DNA of 64,000 bases from Pleomorphomonas sp. JP5 (lineage in GTDB: Bacteria > Pseudomonadota > Alphaproteobacteria > Rhizobiales > Pleomorphomonadaceae): assembly GCF_023721815.1 (NCBI RefSeq), contig NZ_JAMDLI010000002.1, positions 248,001 to 312,000 of the forward strand, in the 5' to 3' direction. Shown here in pieces: positions 57,943-64,000 of this stretch. How positions within the stretch are numbered: the first letter of the stretch is position 1; every line of letters begins with the position of its first letter. The notes beneath the pieces were generated by a model. It saw nothing but the letters and a program-made list of their open reading frames with translations. It did not search any database and was not told where the DNA came from. Position numbers and translations under genes: made by a program.

Positions 57943-60129
57943 TCAGGCGGACCGCGTCTCGCCTTGTGCTGCAAGAGCCTGACGGTTGACCGGCTTCTGA
58001 GCCAGCGCTTCGAGAATGCGAGGCGTGGCGATCAGCGTCGCCCGCTCCTTCGTATCAAGGAAGGAAACGCCCTCCTCTATCGTCTCGGCTTCGCCAATCT
58101 TGGCCAAGGCCAGGGCCGACACCGGATCCACGCGTCCGGGCGGACGCGGCGCCATGCGGTCGACCAGCGCCAGGTGCTGCATCAGGAGATTGGAATCGGC
58201 GACAATGTCGACGAGACTCGGCGTGGCGGCCACCGCTTCGATATAGGCCGGGCGGGCCTCGTCCATGCGCCCCTGGATGCCGGGACGAAGACGCTCCTCG
58301 GGGATGCGAAGAAGACCCAACCACTTGACGAAGCGCCCCACGGCAGTGGAGCCGGTAAGGCCGGAGATCGGCACGGCGAACACCATGCCGAGAATGGCCG
58401 GCGACAACCAGGCAAACAGCACCCAGCTGTCGGCAATCGCCGCCCAGGCGAGAGCCAGACCCGCCAGCACGTGCCAACGGTGACGAACGACAAGGTCACC
58501 GATCGGCAGGCCGCCGTCGTCGCGCCGCTGCGGCTTCCACCCGGCGTCGCGGTGCAACACGATCTCGGTGACCGCGCCGGTCTGGATCAGCATCATGATC
58601 GGCGCAACCAGTGCCGACACGATCACCTCGAAAATGAACGACAGGATGAGGCCCAGGAAGCCGCCAGCTGCCTTGCGATCCCGAGAGTTGAAGAAGAATG
58701 CCAAAAGCCCGAGGACTTTCGGCAGGAACAGAACACCCATCGTCAGCGTGAACAAGGCAAGCGCTCGTTCGGCGTCGATGCGCGGCCACGACGGGAACAG
58801 CTGGAACTCGTCCTTGAAATATTCGGGCCTGATGTAATGGGCCTGCAAGGTCAGCGCCAGACCGGACAGGATCAGGAGCAGCCAGAGCGGTGAGGCAAGG
58901 TAGCTCATGATGCCCGTGAGGATATGCGAGCGCGACACCCAGTGAAGACCTCGCCCCCCGATCACCTTCAGGTGCTGCAGATTGCCCTGGCACCAGCGGC
59001 GGTCACGAATGGCCAGGTCTACAAGCGACGGCGGGCTTTCCTCGTAGGAGCCGGGAAGATCGTCGGCGATGATGACGTTCCAACCGGCGCGACGGATCAG
59101 CGCCGCCTCGACGAAATCGTGGCTCATGATGTGGCCACCGAACGGCGGCTTGCCGCTGAGCTCGGGCAGGCCGGCGGAGTTCAGGAACGCTTCCGTGCGA
59201 ATGATTGCATTATGACCCCAGAAGTTGCCTTCCTTCTGCACCCACCAGGAAAGGCCGGTTCCGACCACCGGTCCGTAGACCCGCCCGGCGAACTGTTGCA
59301 GCCGGGCCATCACCGTCGTGCCGTTGACCAGCGTCGGGATGGTCTGGATGAGACCGGCGTCCGGGTCGGCTTCCATCCGGCGCGCCAGCTCGACGATCGT
59401 CCGTCCTTCCATCAGGCTGTCGGCGTCGAGCACCAAGAGATGATCGTAGGCGCTTGCCCAACGTTTGCAGAAATCGCCGACGTTACCGGCCTTTTTGGCT
59501 GTGTTGTTGCGCCGGCGACGGTAGTAGACGCGGGTAAAGCTGCCGATGCGCTCGCGCGCGGCCAGGAGCGCCGCTTCCTCCTGAAGCACCACCTCCGGGT
59601 CTGTGGTGTCGGCCAGCACGAACCAGTCGAAGGCATGGCTCTGACCGAGCGACTCGACGTCGCGGGCCATTGCCTCGATGGCGGCGAAGATTCGCGACGG
59701 GTCCTCGTTGTAGGTCGGCATCAGCATGGCCGTCCGCTTGCGCAGAGGCTCGTCCGACACAGGCCCCGGTTGGGCGAAGCGCCGACCAACCAGCTTGAGG
59801 AAGCCGAACACCGCAGCCACAGACGACAGGGCGATCCAGGCGAAGGTCACGGTGAAGAGAACCAGCACCACGCGCTCGATCGGCGTGAGGTCGCCGAGCG
59901 CAAGCACCGCATACATCTCGTTGAACGCGTAGGCCAGCAAGGCCGCCGTACCGCCGATCACCGCGAAGCGCTTCAGGAACGACGACCGGCTCTCAGGGTT
60001 TACCAGACGCCGGCGGCTCTTCCGGCTAAACCGTCGAAGATCCTGAGCCGGCATGTCCGCCGGCTTTTCCGGAGGCATGCCTGGTGCGTATCGCCCGTTG
60101 ACGGCGACATCGCGAACTATGCTGTCCAT
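57943..60129 (-). CDS. opgH: glucans biosynthesis glucosyltransferase MdoH
   Basis: This 728-residue inner-membrane family 2 glycosyltransferase polymerises UDP-glucose into the backbone of osmoregulated periplasmic glucans. Two N-terminal membrane segments (about 55-115) are followed by the GT-A domain with '[17 protein letters not shown]', the DxD in '[11 protein letters not shown]', and the '[16 protein letters not shown]' (QxxRW-like) motif. Multiple C-terminal membrane segments follow. It overlaps the end of opgG by 13 bp, so the pair is translationally coupled. Confidence 0.95.
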   Translation of the reverse strand: MDSIVRDVAVNGRYAPGMPPEKPADMPAQDLRRFSRKSRRRLVNPESRSSFLKRFAVIGGTAALLAYAFNEMYAVLALGDLTPIERVVLVLFTVTFAWIALSSVAAVFGFLKLVGRRFAQPGPVSDEPLRKRTAMLMPTYNEDPSRIFAAIEAMARDVESLGQSHAFDWFVLADTTDPEVVLQEEAALLAARERIGSFTRVYYRRRRNNTAKKAGNVGDFCKRWASAYDHLLVLDADSLMEGRTIVELARRMEADPDAGLIQTIPTLVNGTTVMARLQQFAGRVYGPVVGTGLSWWVQKEGNFWGHNAIIRTEAFLNSAGLPELSGKPPFGGHIMSHDFVEAALIRRAGWNVIIADDLPGSYEESPPSLVDLAIRDRRWCQGNLQHLKVIGGRGLHWVSRSHILTGIMSYLASPLWLLLILSGLALTLQAHYIRPEYFKDEFQLFPSWPRIDAERALALFTLTMGVLFLPKVLGLLAFFFNSRDRKAAGGFLGLILSFIFEVIVSALVAPIMMLIQTGAVTEIVLHRDAGWKPQRRDDGGLPIGDLVVRHRWHVLAGLALAWAAIADSWVLFAWLSPAILGMVFAVPISGLTGSTAVGRFVKWLGLLRIPEERLRPGIQGRMDEARPAYIEAVAATPSLVDIVADSNLLMQHLALVDRMAPRPPGRVDPVSALALAKIGEAETIEEGVSFLDTKERATLIATPRILEALAQKPVNRQALAAQGETRSA

Positions 60130-61676
60130 CTGAACGCCCAGGTCTCGGCCGTCTGCCCGCCATCGAAGGCAAGCGTCGCGGTCAGCTCGATCAGCGTCTC
60201 GTTCTGCGGATCCAGTTCGAAGCTGAGCCGCACCCCACCGGTTTCGGAGTTGTTGACGACGACGATGTTCTTCACCGTGCCCTTGGAAGCCTGGACCGAC
60301 GCCTTGGCGGCGCCGAGCTTGGCCGGATCGACGCCTTCGAAGAAGCCGTAGTCGATGACGAACAGCCGAACCGGCGTCGGACCGCCGACACCCGCCCTGC
60401 CCGACCGTGTCGCGGTGACGTAGGCCGCACCAGAGCCCAGGGCGGGGTCGCCGCCCCAGAACAGGCGATAAGCGAAGAAGAACTCGGTACCGGCCGGGAT
60501 CTTGTCCTGCGGCGCCCAGTAGGCGACGATGTTGTCATGGATCTCCGAGTTGGTCGGGATCTCGACCAAGGTCACTGCGCCGGCGCCCCAGTCGCCCACC
60601 GGCTCGATCCAGAGTGACGGTCGCTTCTGGTAGGCAGCCTCGAGATCCTGGTAGGAGTCGAAGTTGCGATCGCGCTGGATAAGCCCGAACCCGCGCGGAC
60701 TGCGATCCTGGAAGGCCGAGATCTGCAGTTCCTTGGGATTGGCGAGCGGACGCCACCAACGATCGCCACGGCCGGTCACCATGAGCAAGCCGTCGGAATC
60801 ATGTACTTCCGGCCGGAAGTCGTCGATGTCGGTACGGCCGTTGGCCGAGAAGAAGAACATCGACGTTCCCGGAGCAAGACCGACCTTGCTGAGATCGGCG
60901 CGCGGAAACAGCTGAGCCTCGACGTCGATGGTTGTCGGCAGGCCAGGGCGAATGGTGAACCGATAGGCGCCCGATACGGAAGGACTGTCGAGCAGAGCGT
61001 TGACGACACAGGTGTCCGAGCCGGCCGTCGGCGTCTCCACCCAGAAGGCGCGGAACAAGGGGAACTCCTCGCCCTCCGGATCGGCGGTCTTGAGAGCAAG
61101 ACCGCGCGCCGACAGGCCGTAGACCTCATCCTTGCCCAGCGAGCGGAAATAGCTGGCGCCTTGGAAGACCAGCACCTCGTCGAACACGTCGGGCTTGTTG
61201 AGCGGCGAGTGCAGGCGGAAACCCGAGAAACCGATATCCTCCGATGGAATCGGCTGCGGCACCAAGGGTCCATAGTTGAACAGGTTGGGATCGTAGGGAA
61301 CGTGAGTCGCCTGACCATTCTCGACGAGCGCTATCTCGACCGGCTCCTTGAAGTAGGAGCCGCGATGGAAAAGCTGCATCTGGTAGGGCAAGCCCTTGTC
61401 GGCCCAGATGGCCGTTTCCGGACGGAATCGGATATCGCGATACTGGTCGTAGGTGAGGTTCTCGAGGATCGGCGGCAGACTGGTGTCCGGTGCTTCGTAA
61501 GGCTTCTTGGAGAGAGCACGCGCAATCTCGGCCACGGTCGATCGGGTGAACGGTCCGGTCACGGCAAACTGATGTTGCAGCGTTGCCGCCCGCGCCGCAG
61601 CCGGAACCCCGGTCGCAACCACGACGGCACCCACCGCCGTCAGCGCCCGGGCAAGAAAATCGCGGCGATCGATCAT
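60117..61676 (-). CDS. opgG: glucan biosynthesis protein (OpgG/OpgD family)
   Basis: This 519-residue periplasmic protein is required for assembly of osmoregulated periplasmic glucans. The N-terminus [23 protein letters not shown] is a twin-arginine (RRDFL) signal ending near AAARA, which resembles OpgD more than the Sec-exported OpgG of E. coli. The mature part has the family's '[20 protein letters not shown]', '[12 protein letters not shown]' and '[31 protein letters not shown]' segments. The start is the ATG at 61676; a longer opening to 61718 would bury the signal. Confidence 0.92.
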   Translation of the reverse strand: MIDRRDFLARALTAVGAVVVATGVPAAARAATLQHQFAVTGPFTRSTVAEIARALSKKPYEAPDTSLPPILENLTYDQYRDIRFRPETAIWADKGLPYQMQLFHRGSYFKEPVEIALVENGQATHVPYDPNLFNYGPLVPQPIPSEDIGFSGFRLHSPLNKPDVFDEVLVFQGASYFRSLGKDEVYGLSARGLALKTADPEGEEFPLFRAFWVETPTAGSDTCVVNALLDSPSVSGAYRFTIRPGLPTTIDVEAQLFPRADLSKVGLAPGTSMFFFSANGRTDIDDFRPEVHDSDGLLMVTGRGDRWWRPLANPKELQISAFQDRSPRGFGLIQRDRNFDSYQDLEAAYQKRPSLWIEPVGDWGAGAVTLVEIPTNSEIHDNIVAYWAPQDKIPAGTEFFFAYRLFWGGDPALGSGAAYVTATRSGRAGVGGPTPVRLFVIDYGFFEGVDPAKLGAAKASVQASKGTVKNIVVVNNSETGGVRLSFELDPQNETLIELTATLAFDGGQTAETWAFRWTA

Positions 61677-61760
61677 GGGATTCCCGTCAGAAAGGTCCAC
61701 AGCGGCTCCACTCGTCATTCACTATGGGCGTGGGAACAGGGACGAAACACAAGGTTCCCG

Positions 61761-61771
61761 TCACGCCGTGA
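61761..61771. promoter_or_regulatory. 11-bp inverted repeat upstream of opgG (proximal)
   Basis: TCACG-C-CGTGA is a perfect palindrome about 85 bp upstream of the opgG ATG. A second unrelated palindrome lies 60 bp further upstream. The position is suitable for an operator; no regulator can be named. Confidence 0.3.
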
Positions 61772-61830
61772 AGCGCGCGGCGCCAGCTCGTCCGATGCCC
61801 CGAAAATGCCCTGTTACCCGTTGGTTTCCA

Positions 61831-61841
61831 ACATGTCATGT
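61831..61841. promoter_or_regulatory. 11-bp inverted repeat upstream of opgG (distal)
   Basis: ACATG-T-CATGT is a perfect palindrome 155 bp upstream of opgG and 55 bp past the DeoR-type stop. It is unlike the other repeat in the same gap. Confidence 0.25.
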
Positions 61842-61895
61842 GGATACCAGACCGGCACGTTGGTGCATAGAACCATACGCCGCCGACCATCGAAA

Positions 61896-62687
61896 TTATA
61901 CATCCTCGCCCGCATGCCCGCCATGACCGGACGCGGTCTCAATGAGCTCCACTTCGGCCTCCGCGCAGAGGCGCCGAACACCCTCCCGAGGGCAGCGATC
62001 GGTCACGAACACATCCACCTGATCGACCGAGCCGATCCTGACAGGCGCCGTCCGCTCGAACTTGGTCTCGTCGGCCACCAGGATCACCCGGCGGGCATTG
62101 GCGATGATTGCCTGAGCCACCTTCACCTCGCGGAAGTCGTAATCGAACAGCGCCCCATCCTCGTCGATGGCCGACGTGCCGATGATGGCGAAATCCACCT
62201 TGAACTGGCGGATGAAATCCACGGCCGCCTCGCCGACGATGCCGCCGTCGGAGTGGCGTACCTGACCGCCGGCGATCACGACCTCGATGCCCGAATAGGC
62301 GCGCATCAGGTTAGCCACATTGATGTTGTTGGTGATCACCATCAGGCCGGAATGCTGCAGCAAGGCCTGCGCCACCGCTTCGGTGGTGGTGCCGATGTTG
62401 ATGAACAGCGACGCATCGTTGGGCACGAGCTCGGCGGCGGCCTCACCGATCGCCCGCTTCTCGACGGCGGAAATCTGTCGCCGCGCCTCATAGCCGACAT
62501 TCTTCACCGTCGATGCGAGCACCGCTCCGCCATGCACGCGAGCCAGCAGCCGGCGGTCACAAAGCTCGTTGAGGTCCTTGCGGATGGTTTGCGGCGACAC
62601 CTCGAAGCGCGTCGCGAGGTCGTCGACCAGCACACGGCCGACCTCGCGGGCAAGATCCAGGATGGCATGTTGGCGGTCGATCAGCAT
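61896..62687 (-). CDS. DeoR/GlpR family transcriptional regulator
   Basis: This is a 263-residue repressor-type regulator. The N-terminal winged helix is 'VLVDDLATRFEVSPQTIRKDLNELCDRRLLARVHGGA' (about 19-55), with the family's 'SPQTIRKDL' recognition helix. The C-terminal DeoRC sugar-phosphate-sensing domain follows ('INIGTTTEAVAQAL', 'IGTSAIDEDGALFDYDFREV'). The effector is likely a phosphorylated sugar, for example glycerol-3-phosphate. Its targets are not evident in this window; opgGH is the next unit downstream. Confidence 0.92.
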   Translation of the reverse strand: MLIDRQHAILDLAREVGRVLVDDLATRFEVSPQTIRKDLNELCDRRLLARVHGGAVLASTVKNVGYEARRQISAVEKRAIGEAAAELVPNDASLFINIGTTTEAVAQALLQHSGLMVITNNINVANLMRAYSGIEVVIAGGQVRHSDGGIVGEAAVDFIRQFKVDFAIIGTSAIDEDGALFDYDFREVKVAQAIIANARRVILVADETKFERTAPVRIGSVDQVDVFVTDRCPREGVRRLCAEAEVELIETASGHGGHAGEDV

Positions 62688-62742
62688 AACTCTCTCGGGG
62701 CAGACGGTTCGCGCGCGCAGTCTAGCGACGAATGCGGGAAAC

Positions 62743-63267
62743 TCACGGCGACAAAAAGGCAGATGGCGAGGTTCGACCGCCGAGCTTCCGAAAACGCTTG
62801 AGTAGTCGCTCTCTTTTCAGGCGAGACAATCGGTCTATCCAGAATATGCCGTCGAGCTGATCGATCTCATGCTGCAGCACGGCGGCGTGGAAGCCCTCCG
62901 CCTCTTCGATACCCTGGCGACCATCGAGGTCGGAGTAGACGACACGCACGCACCGTGGCCTCTCGATTTCGGCACTGACGCCGGGCATGGCGACCGAGCC
63001 TTCCTCGTTGGCCATCGTTTCGACGGAAGCCCAATCGATCAGCGGGTTGACATAAACGCGAACGCCCGCCCCGCCCGAAGGCCGCACGGCGATGACCCGC
63101 CGAAGAACGCCGATATGCGGCGCGGCCAGACCAATGGCCGGCGCAGCCTCGACGGCAGCAACGAGATCGCCGGCAAGCTCCGCGAGCCCATCATCAAAGA
63201 CCTCCACCGGATCGGCAACCGACCGCAGCCGCGCATCGGGGTAAGTCAAAAGCGTCGACGGCTTCAT
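62743..63267 (-). CDS. peptide deformylase homologue with altered metal-site residues
   Basis: This 174-residue protein aligns along its whole length with peptide deformylase, but the three catalytic motifs are changed. Motif 1, normally GxGLAAxQ, reads AIGLAAPH (Gln to His at 51). Motif 2, normally EGCLS, reads EGSVA (metal-ligand Cys to Ser at 91). Motif 3, normally HExDH, reads HEIDQ (second His ligand to Gln at 137). It therefore probably cannot bind the catalytic Fe/Zn normally and may be a pseudoenzyme. It is not next to fmt. The reading frame is intact, so it is not simply decaying. Confidence 0.82.
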   Translation of the reverse strand: MKPSTLLTYPDARLRSVADPVEVFDDGLAELAGDLVAAVEAAPAIGLAAPHIGVLRRVIAVRPSGGAGVRVYVNPLIDWASVETMANEEGSVAMPGVSAEIERPRCVRVVYSDLDGRQGIEEAEGFHAAVLQHEIDQLDGIFWIDRLSRLKRERLLKRFRKLGGRTSPSAFLSP

Positions 63268-63580
63268 GGCTTGAAATCTCTAGTCAGCGTCAACAAAGCC
63301 TTACCACCACTAAGGAGAGAGAATTCATACGTTGTAGTATTTAGGCCGGACGAGTTGTTCACACTTCCTAACGCCCGTTCACCGCAAAAAGCCCGGAGAC
63401 CCGCCGTTTCCAAAAAATTACTGTAAACCCGGCTCCGATACGGTGAATGAAGCGTAAATATGGGCACGGAGCAGGTTAACGAAAGCCTGCCGAAAAGGAA
63501 AAAATTGCGATTCATCTCGGAACCGGGCCTTCAACCGGCCCTGATAGAAAGCAGGCAATCGCGTTCCGGAGTCCTGCAAT
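63268..63580. other. intergenic region upstream of the deformylase-like and secreted-protein genes
   Basis: This 313-bp divergent gap is relatively AT-rich. I see no convincing gene in it: a minus-strand ORF (63264-63515) has unusual composition and no ribosome site. A short CCTTA/TAAGG inverted repeat lies near 63299-63315. Promoters for both flanking genes must lie here but none stands out. Confidence 0.5.
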
Positions 63581-63904
63581 ATGAAACGCTTTCTTGTCGC
63601 CGCGGCTTTTGCCTCCCTCCTCGTCGCCGCCTCCTCCACCGGCGCTTCCGCCTTCAGCATGAACGTTCCGAAGTCTGTCGTGATGGCCGCCATGTCAGCG
63701 CCGACCGTCAGCTCCGCCGAGCGGACCCTCGTGTTCCCGCCGCTCACCTTCTTGTCCGCCGCCGGAGACTACGCCTCCCGAGTCCGTTCGGAAGTGATCG
63801 ACGTTTTCGCGCCCGGCATCATCAGTGGCATCGGCGCCGCCTACTCCCGCGCACTCAGCGTTTCGGCTCCGACTTCGGCAGTGCCGGATCTCGTCGCGAT
63901 CTGA
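63581..63904 (+). CDS. small secreted hypothetical protein
   Basis: This is a 107-residue protein with a textbook Sec signal peptide (MKRFLVAAAFASLLVAASSTGASA, cleavage before F). The mature part of about 83 residues is rich in Ala, Ser, Val and Pro and has no cysteine. The family is not recognised. The ATG has GGAG about 9 nt upstream. It may be a small periplasmic or surface protein. Confidence 0.6.
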   Translation: MKRFLVAAAFASLLVAASSTGASAFSMNVPKSVVMAAMSAPTVSSAERTLVFPPLTFLSAAGDYASRVRSEVIDVFAPGIISGIGAAYSRALSVSAPTSAVPDLVAI

Positions 63905-63972
63905 CGCTCCGGTCTGGCCGTCGTAACGCGGACGACCAGAGACGATGCCCTCAGTTACTCCGGTTGCCAAAT

Positions 63973-63999
63973 GGCCTCGACGGCACCTCCGTCGGGGCC
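63973..63999 (+). terminator. possible terminator at the window edge
   Basis: GGCCTCGACGG can pair with CCGTCGGGGCC around CACCT with one mismatch. It lies about 70 bp after the small secreted gene. The window ends immediately after it, so a T-run cannot be checked. Confidence 0.35.
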
Positions 64000-64000
64000 A

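Noticed and set aside
63264-63515. Minus-strand 83-codon ORF ending on the deformylase-like start
   Set aside because: Composition is unlike neighbouring genes and there is no ribosome site; the 4-bp overlap with the next ATG is probably chance.

Overview
This is a continuous stretch of high-GC chromosome from an alphaproteobacterium, most likely of the order Hyphomicrobiales (Rhizobiales). The evidence is the set of lineage-typical genes and arrangements: DUF2125 next to a TyrA-type dehydrogenase and hisC, argH-lptM-lysA, a TIGR02302/DUF4175 protein, DUF2794, ccmA divergent from acnA, the 180-kDa type of NAD-glutamate dehydrogenase, opgGH, and CtrA-like TTAA-N7-TTAA sites. A family-level placement (for example near Pleomorphomonas) would be a guess. 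I see no insertion sequence, phage gene, CRISPR array, rRNA or tRNA.

Layout. 0.1-5 kb: DUF2125, TyrA-type dehydrogenase, HisC, an AEC permease, a PEBP-fold protein and SlyX. 5-6.8 kb: a Cache-type chemoreceptor with a CtrA-like site upstream. 6.9-12.7 kb: a urease locus on the minus strand (ureDABC and ureEFG), interrupted by an opposite-strand VOC-fold gene. 12.8-15.7 kb: lysA, lptM and argH, with a TlpA-like thioredoxin divergent from argH. 16.4-19.3 kb: a small hypothetical gene, an AT-rich intergenic region with a CtrA site and a DnaA box, a His-rich CobW-family GTPase and a D,D-carboxypeptidase. 19.5-24.9 kb: TIGR02302 protein, etfBA and 3-hydroxyacyl-CoA dehydrogenase. 25-30.9 kb: a sugar-catabolism island (GH2 beta-mannosidase, LacI regulator, SMP-30 lactonase, 2-hydroxyacid dehydrogenase). 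31-39.7 kb: a second chemoreceptor, ccmBA, acnA, then asd preceded by what looks like a Thr/Lys-coded leader peptide, then a GNAT acetyltransferase. 39.8-46.9 kb: Bax-inhibitor-like protein, a YbbAP-type ABC transporter divergent from tesA, DinB, aldo-keto reductase and DUF2794. 46.9-57.7 kb: NAD-GDH, an acidic small protein, BrkB/YihY, an inositol-monophosphatase-family enzyme and pyruvate carboxylase. 57.9-63.9 kb: opgH and opgG, a DeoR regulator, a peptide-deformylase homologue with altered metal ligands and a small secreted protein.

Metabolic links. acnA, pyc, NAD-GDH, etfBA and the hydroxyacyl-CoA dehydrogenase belong to central carbon, nitrogen and acyl-CoA metabolism. asd, lysA, argH, hisC and tyrA are amino-acid biosynthesis genes. 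Urease with its nickel chaperones supplies ammonia from urea.

The most interesting observation is the 627-bp acnA-asd gap. It holds a sigma70-like promoter, a Shine-Dalgarno-preceded 34-codon ORF whose last twelve codons are eight Thr and two Lys, and mutually exclusive RNA stems before asd. That is the layout of an amino-acid attenuator reading two end products of the aspartate pathway. The second is the deformylase homologue that lacks two of the three expected metal ligands.
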